Assembly: GCF_030539875.1 (NCBI RefSeq)
Contig: NZ_JAUNXI010000003.1
Coordinates: 55,073 to 119,072, forward strand
Length of the DNA stretch: 64,000 nucleotides
DNA from: Methanobrevibacter sp.
GTDB taxonomy: Archaea > Methanobacteriota > Methanobacteria > Methanobacteriales > Methanobacteriaceae
Direction: 5' to 3'
Part shown: positions 56,501-64,000 of the stretch, one piece after another
How the letters are laid out: each line of letters opens with the position of its first letter
How positions within the stretch are numbered: position 1 is the first letter of the stretch
Made by a program: the position numbers and the translations under genes
The notes under the pieces: model-generated
What the model was told of the DNA's origin: nothing
The model's input: only the letters and a program-made list of their open reading frames with translations
The model's database searches: none

Positions 56501-59500
56501 TGTTGTTTGAAGTCTTCTCAACGCTTAAATCAACGATTCTTACATGAACGGTAGTGCTGGAGGTACTGCCTTCAGGATGCTCATCACTGGTAACCTTAGC
56601 TAAGTTGAAAATGTCCTTATCAGCAGTACTTAAAACTTTAACCCAAATATCAACAACAACACTTGTTCCTGTAGTAATTTTTCCTAAATAAACATTGCCA
56701 TTAAAATCATTTAAATTACCTCCGTTTATGGAGTATTTAGCTGAATTTATGTCCAATAATTTATTATCCAAAATATCTCTCAAGTATACCTCTAATGAGT
56801 CAGACAATCCTCCGGCAGTAACAGTTATAATGAAATGGGCTGTATCGCCAGGATTTAACTCTTTTGTTTCAGCATCTTTAACTACAACCAGAGTAGTGTC
56901 ATATTTTACTTCAACAGTAACATCATCTTCCAATTTACTATTTTCTGTTAATTTAGTAGTTGAGTTGATAACTGCATTGTTTAAGATATTTCCACGTTTA
57001 TCAGCCGGAATTACTCCTCGGAAGTATATTGTTTTACTTTCACCATCAGTTAGAAGACCAATGTTAATAGCCCCATTATAATCATGCCATACTTGACCAT
57101 CAAATGAATATTTCATATCAGTTAATTCATTGGCGTTGAATTCATCTTTTAAGAATACTTCACGTGCATATGACGGTCCGTTATTAGTAATCACTACTTC
57201 ATACATAATATTTGAACCGGCAATAGCTGAAGTTGTGTTAATTTTAGCAACATATAATTCGGCCAATGCAATAACATTTTTAATGTTTGTAGCTTCATTA
57301 TCACTTAAGTCCAATTCACCGGTAGTGGTGTTGACTCTAACTGTGTTGTTTAATATTTCACCGTCAGCAGCACCGGCGTCTAAGTGTCCTCTAATATATA
57401 CTGTTTTAGACTCTCCGGAATTAATGCTGCCTAAATCAATAGGGTTATTGTAAACATTCCAAATTTCACCATCAAAGGAGTATTCTAAATTAGTTAAATA
57501 ATCTGAATAATAATATTCATTTAATTTGACGTTTTGAGCTTTATCCGGTCCGTTATTTGCAACAATAATTGTGTAAACAATGTCATTTCCAGCTATTGCT
57601 TCAATTTCAGTAGTTTTGCTTACACTAAGTTCAGCTTCAGTAACACGAATGCTGGCGGATGCAGAGCCACTATAAGTTCTATTATTTGATTCATTGATTG
57701 AATAATACACAATATTGGCCGTATTCTTAAATGATTTGCCTATTGGAGATTCTATAATTCCTCCTTGTGTATAATTAACAAATGAAACAACAAATTTAAA
57801 AGTAAATTCATCGCCTGCAGTTAAGTTAAGACCATCAATAATGAAGTTTCCTGACTCTTCATCAAATTCAACAACCCAACCTTCTGATTTGGAACTTGAA
57901 TTAATGCCTGTGTATTTTAAACCAGACGGCAATACATCACGAATACTGATGCTGTAAGCTGCTCCTGATCCAATGTTTCTGATAGTAATTGTATAAGTTG
58001 CATTTTCATAATATTCATAGATTGTCTTATCTGAAGTTTTGAAAATTTTTATTTCAGGCTCAACTATTTTAACCTGAGCATCATCACTGTCTACTTTTGC
58101 ATTGTTTAAATATAATTCAGCATGATTGTTTTTAAATACCAGTGCTTTGTTGGATGAATCGTCTAAAACAACAGCAGATAAATTAAATATAATATTATCC
58201 GGATGTTTGTAAGATGAAGTGTTGCCGAAGTTTATAGTTAAAATATTTCCATTTACACCAACACCACTAATTACTGTGCCGTTTGATAATATAACTGAAT
58301 CTTCAAGGTATTTGAATCCTGTTGGAAGGATGTCTTTAACTTGTAAATTAGTGTAGTTACCTTTAGGCAGCACTACTGTAATTTGGTATGTTACATTTTC
58401 ACCGATGGCGGGTGTAAACATGTCGCCGTCCTTATTGTCCAGTGTAGTTTCAATTACCAGTTTAGTAATAGTAGGCATTTTAGTTTTTAATGTATCTTCA
58501 CTATAATTATAATAATTTCTACCATGGTCAGGTGCTGAAAATCCAACAACATGAGCAGTATTTACATATTGGCTGCCGATTTGAATGTCTGATCTTACAA
58601 TAAATGAATATTTTACATGAATTGCATTTCCAGGATTTATTTTGGCTACATCAATTTCAACATGAGACCCTATCCACTTGATTTTAGCATCAATCGGTTC
58701 GCCATCAGCATCAGTTACTTTGATATCTACATTATCGGCACTTGGTATTTGACCAATAAATAAATCAAGCCCATCTAACTCATCAAAGATAATTACATTA
58801 AATAATGAGGATTTGCCGTTGTTTTTGACAATTACATCAAATGAAACATGATCTTGACCTTCAACTTCAGTTACATTGAATTTTTTAGTAATGTCAGTTG
58901 TAGGCTCAGTAATTGTGATTTTTGCACTGGATTTACCAATGTTTTTATCATTTAGGAATAAATCTGCATTATTAACTTTTATGGCTCCTGCTATATTTGT
59001 TTGGTCAAATATTGTAGCTCGGGCAGTTAAATTAATGGATAAAATGCCATCTGCAAAGTCACTGGAGTGAACATTGCTAATTGTAATAGTTATAATGTTA
59101 TTATTCACATTTATTGTCCAGTCTCTACCATTTACTAATTTGGTGCCATTTGCATAAAATGCACTTCCGACAAGGTATTCAAATCCTTGAGGTAAAGTAT
59201 CCTTAATTACTAATTTTGTATAATTACCTGTCGGTAAAGTTACATTAATGCCGTAAGTTATATTTTCACCAATAGTTACATAATCCTTATTGTGAGCAAT
59301 AGATGTGTCAATAACCCATTTGGTAACAGCAGGAAGTTTGGTAGTGAAACTATCTCTTGCCGCATTAGTATAATTTCTACCTTCAGATAGTGCAGAATAA
59401 CCTATTACATTAGCTATGTTAATATAAGTGTTGCCTATAACTACATCTTCCCTTATTTTAAGGGTAAATCTGTAAGTTAGTGATTTGCCCATATCCAGTT

Positions 59501-62500
59501 CTGCAATATTTATGCTTGCAGTATTGTTATTCCATGTAGGAGTTACAATAACTCCATTTGAGGTAACATCAACACTGCCATTGACAAACTTATTAATTAA
59601 ATCACTTAAATCATCGCTGAGTGTTATGTTGAATAATGGAGATTTGCCATTGTTGGTTATGGTAATGTCAAAGTAGATTACATCTCCACCAACAACTGTT
59701 TCTACATTAAATTTTTTAGTAATATCAACTTTAGGCTCAACAACAGTAACGGCCGCATAAGATAATGATTCATGATCATTCCAAGTAAGGGATGCTTTAT
59801 TATTTTTAACAGCACCTGCTTTGTTACTGTTAACATTTAATACAGTAGCATTTAAAAATACTTGGAATTTACCGCCGTATTCTTTAATAATTTCATCTGC
59901 AAATTCAGAAGTAAATGTCAGTTTTATAATGTTTTCAGTTACAGTTACTGTATAATCTCTACCTTCAATAGCTTTATTTTGAGTATTTCCTTTATAAACC
60001 ACAATTGTGCCTTCACTGTATTTTAAACCTTCCGGAAGAGTGTCTTTAACTTCCAAAGTATTGTATTTTCCAACAGGCAATATTGCAGTAATACTGTAAG
60101 TTACATTTTCACCAATAGTGACCTTATCCTTTCCATTTGCAATAGTTGTGTTAAATACTGTTTTATTTACCTTTGCATCATAAGTAAATAGAGTGCTAGT
60201 TGCTTGGTTAGAATAATCCCTTTTTTCATCGAATTTGGTTTCATTGAAAATAGAATAATATTCTACTTTAGCAATATTTTTAAATTCTTTCCCAATAACG
60301 ACATCATTTTTTACATTAAATGTGAATTTTGCACTGACGCTTTTGCCGGCTAAAAGTTCGCCAACATTAAAGGTGGCTACATCTTCATTCCAGCTGAAAA
60401 TGATTTTACCGCTTTCATTACCTTCAAGTACGGTTACCTCAATATCATTTCTACTATTTACAAAGGTTTTGATAAACTCTGTTAAATCATCTGTAATTGT
60501 GGTATTATATGCAGCACCTTCGCCATTGTTATTAATGGTGATTGTAAAACTGGATTCATCTCCACCTTGAACAGTATTAGGTTCAAATATCTTATTTATG
60601 TCTATTTTAGGTTGATATACATTAACATAGACAGTATTGGAAGTTAATGTATTATTAGTCCAACTAATAGTTGCATGGTTGCTGGTTGTTGCACTGGTTG
60701 CAGTGGTTGGAATAATATTTTCATTATTAACAACGGCATAGTATGCCTTAATGATTAATTGATTATTCTTAGCATATGCAGGTACAATATCACCATTAAA
60801 GTTAATGGTTAAAAAACTTCTTTCAGGGTGAGTGGTACTTGGAGTGTAAGTTACGGTATATTCATATTCAGGAACAACAAGACCGTCACTGGTAGTTATT
60901 GTAAAGTTAGTATACTTGATTCCATATGAGTTATCTTTAATAACTAAGTTTGGAACTCTTAAATCCGGCAAGTTAACTGTAATTTCATAAATTCCAATTT
61001 CACCAACAAATAATATATTCTTATTGTCAGTAACATTGGATCCGATAAATTCTTTTGTAATTTCTAATCCTTTAGCCATGATTGTTGCATTGTCCCTGTA
61101 CTTGTCCCTGTTTGTTACAAAGTTTGTACCGTTAGGAAATGCTGCAAAGTTTGTAATCCATACATTGTTAATAATACTTTCTTTTGGAATCAGATATTCA
61201 TTAAATCTAACAGTATATACAATGCTGCAAGAAGTGTTTTTAGCTAATTGAGAAATCATATATCCTTTTGTGAATAAGTCATCTTTAAAATCAGTAATAT
61301 CAACAACAGTTCCGTTTGAGTAAACTAAACTAACAGATTTAACATCTGCTTTAGTAATTCCATCAGATGTTGTTGTATTGACAAAATCATCTGATACAAT
61401 TATATTGTAAGCATCAGAATGTCCTGTATTGGTTATAGTTATATTATATTTAACATCAGTTGCATTTTCAATATTTTCTAAAATTTTTGTATCATTTACA
61501 TGTTTTGTAATTTTTAATTCCGGTTCATTAGTAAGCATCAGTACAATATTTGAACCTGCATATCTCTCTCCAACAGAATCTTTAAATTTCATTTCAGCAA
61601 GATTAGCAAGATTAAGCTGGTCTGCCATAGGTTCTGAGGATACTTGAACTGTAAACCATAATCTTATATCTACCGGATTAGCCAGATTATCTAATGTATC
61701 TCCAAAATCAAAGGAAATTGCATTATTTGCAGTATCAACATTAATTTTAGGAATAATAACTTTACCGGTTTTTTCATTGTATAAAAATCCACTATTATTT
61801 GCATAAGCCCAATATCCGACTTTAGGAAGTATTCCTGTAGTTGAATTAACAGGATTAAATCCGTTTATTTTGAATAATGGTATTGGTAAAAAGTCAGTAA
61901 CAATAAAATCATTTACAGAACCTGTAGGGAAATGAATATCCAATACAAAAGTTATGTTCTGACCAGGATAAACTTTATAAAAATCAGCGGAATTTATAAT
62001 CTCACCATCGACTGCAACAATATCCTTCTTAAGTGTAACACTTGGGACTCTTAAGTCTGTACGGCTGTTATCAGTAACCGTATTAGTTGTATTTAATACA
62101 GTAGCCGATGTTTCAATGGTATTAATAACCAAATCGTTTGACACAACAGAAGATCCATTTGAATAATGAATAATACATTGTGTAACAAAATTTAAAGATC
62201 CAACCATTGCACCATCATTAACACTTCTATTTGTATAGTATCCTCCAATCAGGCTTGTACCTATATTGTTATCCTTTAAGAATTTTGAAATATAAAATGT
62301 AACTGACTTGTCAACATGTCCTAAAGAAACGATACTATAATAATCTTCATTTAATTCATATGTTTTTCCATAAATAGATAAAACAGGTTTATTCTCAGTT
62401 AAGAATTTTTTAGGTGAACCTGCTTTATGCGTATCAAATTTATCGTAAATCACTAAATTATCAAAAGCAAAGTAATCAGAAATCTCAAAATCAATTGTAT

Positions 62501-63830
62501 AAGTAATTAAATTATGAGGAACTACAGAATATGCATCTGTATTTAAAATTTCTGCATATTTTTGGGTAGCTAATGATTTTAAATATACTTTATAGCTATC
62601 TGAAGCATCATAAGTATTATTGGCATAAGTATAATCTATTCTTGCAGTATTTGTAGCAGTAGTGCCTATGCCAGTTTCAGAATCAATAATTGTAATGTTA
62701 TTAGATGTACTATTATCAAATTCCGGAGCATATGCTTTATATTTCAAACTAAGACTTATGTCATTTAAATCTCCAATAGCTTTTTTTAATTTTAAAATTA
62801 GTTTCCCGCCGGTTTTCTTACCTGCAGGTTCTTCAATTGTATATAAACTAGAATCTATAACCCTTCCTTTTGAGTCATATAAAACCGGACTGCCCAAATA
62901 CATTATAGTAGATGGAAGCACATCTGTAATTGCAATATTTTCAATTTTTGCACCATTGGCTATGTTAATATTAACATAATACTCAAATGGGAAATTTGAA
63001 CCTGTAGCGGTTTCATCCTCGTGAAGGTTTGAATCTTTATCTATTTTAACAACAACCGGATTTACCCACCCTGTGACGGTTTTTCCATAAACAGGAGGAT
63101 AATTAACCGGATCATCAAGAGGGCTATTCCCATACCTAAATACCGGAGTAACAGTAAAATTAAGCAACTTTCCTATTTCCAAAGCTCCAATGCTTGAAGT
63201 AATATCTAAAACCGCACTAGGTGCATCAACTGTAAAACTACCTAATGGATACTGAAGAATATAAAAAGTACTGTTTAGTGAACCATGAACTTCTTTTTTA
63301 GTTAATGGGTCAATTAAGGTATATAAACCAGTTTTAGGATTATAAGTACTTTTATCAAATACTCCAACTTTTATTGGAACTATATTTCTATCAGAATATG
63401 AAGCGGTGAATTGTGTTAATTCTTCAGGAGTTATTAACTGGATATAAGGTTGAAATCCGGTAGCGTCTCCTAAATTAGTAAATATCATTTGAAAATTAAA
63501 TGATTCATTGATTAATACATCTGCAGGATTAGTTGAAGACATGTCTTTGCCATTTTCGCCTTTTAAACTAATGTCTGGAATAGACGTGGAGTCATTTTTA
63601 GAATCTCCCCTATCATCTACAGAAGCATCTTTAACAACTTCCTCACCATTACCTGTGACTATGCCTGTAGGTCCATTAGCATTTTCAACCGTGGTTGTAT
63701 CGCTAATAGCTGAACCTTCATCAATCTTAACACCTTGAATGTCAAGCGAATCGGCATCACAAGCACCATAAACTGAACCACAAAATATAAACAATAAACT
63801 AAGTATTGCCAATACTTTAAAATAATTCAT
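53514..63830 (-). CDS. Giant DUF11-repeat adhesin-like protein with LPXTG-like C terminus (3438 aa)
   Basis: A surface protein of 3438 residues. Residues 1-22 are a signal peptide (ILSLLFIFCGSVYGA). Residues about 90-760 hold larger beta-sandwich modules that resemble fimbrial isopeptide-forming domains (ITDVLPSTIMYL, IYDKFDTHK). From about 768 to 3390 come some 20 DUF11/conserved-repeat modules of 115-150 residues, each starting with a [K]-x-[V/A] strand (for example DLSVEKTSNN) and containing NNGP and D-x-L-P. The C terminus has MPKTG at 3410-3414, then a membrane helix (PLFALLVVLIFAIFGFGV) and SRKKK, the layout of a sortase sorting signal. GGTG precedes the ATG. It probably reaches out from the pseudomurein wall to bind host or microbial partners. 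Confidence 0.93.
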   Translation of the reverse strand: MNYFKVLAILSLLFIFCGSVYGACDADSLDIQGVKIDEGSAISDTTTVENANGPTGIVTGNGEEVVKDASVDDRGDSKNDSTSIPDISLKGENGKDMSSTNPADVLINESFNFQMIFTNLGDATGFQPYIQLITPEELTQFTASYSDRNIVPIKVGVFDKSTYNPKTGLYTLIDPLTKKEVHGSLNSTFYILQYPLGSFTVDAPSAVLDITSSIGALEIGKLLNFTVTPVFRYGNSPLDDPVNYPPVYGKTVTGWVNPVVVKIDKDSNLHEDETATGSNFPFEYYVNINIANGAKIENIAITDVLPSTIMYLGSPVLYDSKGRVIDSSLYTIEEPAGKKTGGKLILKLKKAIGDLNDISLSLKYKAYAPEFDNSTSNNITIIDSETGIGTTATNTARIDYTYANNTYDASDSYKVYLKSLATQKYAEILNTDAYSVVPHNLITYTIDFEISDYFAFDNLVIYDKFDTHKAGSPKKFLTENKPVLSIYGKTYELNEDYYSIVSLGHVDKSVTFYISKFLKDNNIGTSLIGGYYTNRSVNDGAMVGSLNFVTQCIIHYSNGSSVVSNDLVINTIETSATVLNTTNTVTDNSRTDLRVPSVTLKKDIVAVDGEIINSADFYKVYPGQNITFVLDIHFPTGSVNDFIVTDFLPIPLFKINGFNPVNSTTGILPKVGYWAYANNSGFLYNEKTGKVIIPKINVDTANNAISFDFGDTLDNLANPVDIRLWFTVQVSSEPMADQLNLANLAEMKFKDSVGERYAGSNIVLMLTNEPELKITKHVNDTKILENIENATDVKYNITITNTGHSDAYNIIVSDDFVNTTTSDGITKADVKSVSLVYSNGTVVDITDFKDDLFTKGYMISQLAKNTSCSIVYTVRFNEYLIPKESIINNVWITNFAAFPNGTNFVTNRDKYRDNATIMAKGLEITKEFIGSNVTDNKNILFVGEIGIYEITVNLPDLRVPNLVIKDNSYGIKYTNFTITTSDGLVVPEYEYTVTYTPSTTHPERSFLTINFNGDIVPAYAKNNQLIIKAYYAVVNNENIIPTTATSATTSNHATISWTNNTLTSNTVYVNVYQPKIDINKIFEPNTVQGGDESSFTITINNNGEGAAYNTTITDDLTEFIKTFVNSRNDIEVTVLEGNESGKIIFSWNEDVATFNVGELLAGKSVSAKFTFNVKNDVVIGKEFKNIAKVEYYSIFNETKFDEKRDYSNQATSTLFTYDAKVNKTVFNTTIANGKDKVTIGENVTYSITAILPVGKYNTLEVKDTLPEGLKYSEGTIVVYKGNTQNKAIEGRDYTVTVTENIIKLTFTSEFADEIIKEYGGKFQVFLNATVLNVNSNKAGAVKNNKASLTWNDHESLSYAAVTVVEPKVDITKKFNVETVVGGDVIYFDITITNNGKSPLFNITLSDDLSDLINKFVNGSVDVTSNGVIVTPTWNNNTASINIAELDMGKSLTYRFTLKIREDVVIGNTYINIANVIGYSALSEGRNYTNAARDSFTTKLPAVTKWVIDTSIAHNKDYVTIGENITYGINVTLPTGNYTKLVIKDTLPQGFEYLVGSAFYANGTKLVNGRDWTINVNNNIITITISNVHSSDFADGILSINLTARATIFDQTNIAGAIKVNNADLFLNDKNIGKSSAKITITEPTTDITKKFNVTEVEGQDHVSFDVIVKNNGKSSLFNVIIFDELDGLDLFIGQIPSADNVDIKVTDADGEPIDAKIKWIGSHVEIDVAKINPGNAIHVKYSFIVRSDIQIGSQYVNTAHVVGFSAPDHGRNYYNYSEDTLKTKMPTITKLVIETTLDNKDGDMFTPAIGENVTYQITVVLPKGNYTNLQVKDILPTGFKYLEDSVILSNGTVISGVGVNGNILTINFGNTSSYKHPDNIIFNLSAVVLDDSSNKALVFKNNHAELYLNNAKVDSDDAQVKIVEPEIKIFKTSDKTIYEYYENATYTITIRNIGSGAAYSISIRDVLPSGLKYTGINSSSKSEGWVVEFDEESGNFIIDGLNLTAGDEFTFKFVVSFVNYTQGGIIESPIGKSFKNTANIVYYSINESNNRTYSGSASASIRVTEAELSVSKTTEIEAIAGNDIVYTIIVANNGPDKAQNVKLNEYYYSDYLTNLEYSFDGEIWNVYNNPIDLGSINSGESKTVYIRGHLDAGAADGEILNNTVRVNTTTGELDLSDNEATNIKNVIALAELYVAKINTTSAIAGSNIMYEVVITNNGPSYAREVFLKDEFNANELTDMKYSFDGQVWHDYNGAINIGLLTDGESKTIYFRGVIPADKRGNILNNAVINSTTKLTENSKLEDDVTVEVKYDTTLVVVKDAETKELNPGDTAHFIITVTAGGLSDSLEVYLRDILDNKLLDINSAKYSINGGNLNDFNGNVYLGKITTGTSVVVDIWVKVLSTADKDIFNLAKVTSDEHPEGSTSSTTVHVRIVDLSVEKTSNNTNPKYLENIEYTIAVINKGPDKSFNVTVCDLLPDGVKFINTDGNYDPVTGVWFIGDLNSQESASLKITVQVIKIGNITNNVNVTGTGHDTNLTNNNDSATVNVPECVILDVTKIANSTVIVAGESVKYTVTVTNNGPSLAKDVVLKDIYNPKDLIGLQYSLNGNDWLDYTGAINLGDIGANDYVTLYFKSKVNASTRGDVLNTVNIATSVEDARGKFSDDETVNVIADTTLTVVKDAEIKELNPGDTAHFIITVTAEGSSDSLNVNLKDILNNELLDVNEAHYSINGVDKGMWTGSFDLGNMPTGTTLTVDIWVKVLSTADKDIFNLANVTSDEHPKGIVSNTTVHVRIVDLSVEKTSNNTNPKYLENIEYAITVINKGPDKSFNVTVCDLLPAGVKFISADGQYDHNTGVWFIGDLNSQESATLKITVQVIKIGNITNNVNVTGTGHDKNTTNNNDSATVTVPESVLMNIAKVANQTVIVAGENVGYTVVITNYGPSDASDVILKDIFNTKELLNVQYSLNGEDWFDYSEAINLGTINSGTDMTVHFKAKVNGSARGDVLNTVIITTSVDDARGNFSDDETVNIIADTTLVVVKDAEIKALNPGDTAHFIITVTAGGSSDSLNVKLEDILDANLLDVDSATYRINGGDLTNYTRIISLGNMLTGNQAVVDIYVAILNTTGQDVFNSVTVTSDEHPEGNTSNTSIHVNIADIEIIKTVNNTTPNYGDKITYTITVRNNGPDNSTNIKVSEVLADNLKFISADASKGHYDLTNSIWAVGNLTNNETARLVITAKIVKTGFIQNNVSVNGTGYDPNLTNNNATVNITVPQTADLSVVKIVNVKTATVGDKIIYTIIVKNNGPDTALGVYAVDKLSDALRFVSYKSSVGTYNPTTGIWKIGNLTNGSTATLEITSIVLKTGAISNEVFVNGSTVDLNMSNNYNNISITVNPVPSPVPDPVGPATHGAETMPKTGNPLFALLVVLIFAIFGFGVSRKKK
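54010..57270 (-). repeat. Three copies of a ~1080-bp (360-residue) super-repeat inside the giant adhesin
   Basis: Each copy holds three DUF11 modules in the order [AN-x-x-V-[IV]-AG], [TTL-x-VVKDAE], [[VA]D-[LI]-[SE]-x-x-KT-x-NN]. Boundaries on the minus strand are roughly 57270-56190, 56190-55110 and 55110-54010. Copies two and three share a 78-base identical run (55154-55231 and 56234-56311, exactly 1080 bases apart) and near-identity over much of 55110-55480 against 56190-56560. Confidence 0.85.
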
Positions 63831-64000
63831 ATTTACACCAATTATATAAATTCATATAAAAACCTCGACATCAACAATTTAACAATTGTTCTTTTTATTT
63901 TTATTTTTTAAAGAATATATACTTTATAATTTTTATATAATGGGTTCTTTCAAAAACTTGTGTGATTTTTTTCTTTTTCATTGTTTAAATTCCAATAATT
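63831..64000. promoter_or_regulatory. Upstream region of the giant adhesin
   Basis: AT-rich leader and promoter area of the adhesin, which reads on the minus strand. It holds TATA-like stretches around 63915-63940 and the 10-base perfect palindrome AACAATTGTT near 63881-63890, a possible operator. No other gene is seen before the window edge. Confidence 0.35.

Noticed and set aside
53692..63738. Many plus-strand open frames of 60-130 codons opposite the giant adhesin
   Set aside because: They mirror the repeats of the adhesin gene, lack ribosome sites and have shadow-like composition.

Overview
The window comes from a methanogenic archaeon of the Methanobacteriales, most likely a gut or rumen Methanobrevibacter. 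The DNA is very AT-rich, with AT-only spacers and a mix of leaderless starts and GGTGA/GGAGG ribosome sites. It carries archaeal or methanogen-specific genes: F420H2:NADP oxidoreductase, pantoate kinase, the two-enzyme archaeal entry to the shikimate pathway, archaeal thymidylate synthase and archaeal CCA-adding enzyme. It also has typical host-associated methanogen cargo: a bile salt hydrolase and two very large adhesin-like surface proteins. I see no rRNA, tRNA, CRISPR array, intact insertion sequence or prophage. About 60 genes or gene remnants are supported.

Layout. 1-2 kb: the 3' part of a nicotinamide phosphoribosyltransferase gene, then bile salt hydrolase. 2.2-5.8 kb: a secreted beta-helix adhesin with an embedded papain-like protease domain. 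5.8-9.2 kb: thymidylate synthase, an XRE-cupin regulator and an acyl-CoA synthetase. 9.2-20.7 kb: a dense housekeeping stretch (pantoate kinase, shikimate entry, ThpR, CCA enzyme, F420 reductase, a MutH/Sau3AI-like protein that seems to lack its active site, a CAT-like acetyltransferase, a CoA-disulfide-reductase-like flavoprotein, Mrp ATPase, MsrA-MsrB fusion). 20.7-23.5 kb: small unknown genes, a three-gene run of SseB-like paralogues behind a promoter framed by a perfect inverted repeat, and ketopantoate reductase. 23.9-33.9 kb: NhaC antiporter, RecB/Cas4-like nuclease, iron-sulfur flavoprotein, ferredoxin, a NifU-like/GGGtGRT pair, Nudix hydrolase, amidohydrolase, malate dehydrogenase, D-Tyr-tRNA deacylase, TelA. 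34-38.4 kb: hydrolase, two acyltransferase-3 membrane proteins, uracil-DNA glycosylase and a cysteine-cluster protein. 38.4-40.3 kb: a marR-MFS efflux operon in which both genes are frameshifted. 40.4-49.7 kb: a membrane-anchored M14-like protein, a flavin disulfide oxidoreductase, GNAT, purine permease, UspA, an intact MFS paralogue, UbiB-like kinase. 50-53.1 kb: AAA/DUF4143-type ATPase behind two tandem 31-bp repeats, a thioredoxin-CcdA pair and a small membrane protein gene split by an in-frame TAA. 53.5-63.8 kb: one 3438-residue DUF11-repeat adhesin with an LPXTG-like C terminus.

How the genes work together. Two themes stand out. One is redox and oxidative-stress handling (F420/NADP exchange, CoADR-like and DLD-like flavoproteins, MsrAB, Isf, ferredoxin, Trx-CcdA). 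The other is life on a host (bile salt hydrolase, adhesins, acyltransferases, efflux). The most interesting observations are the SseB-like triplet with its inverted-repeat promoter, the apparently catalytically dead MutH-like protein, the double frameshift of the marR-MFS operon, the TAA-interrupted gene beside ccdA, the 31-bp tandem repeats before the ATPase, and the sortase-type tail and ~1080-bp internal super-repeat of the giant adhesin. All calls are from reading the sequence; no database search was run.
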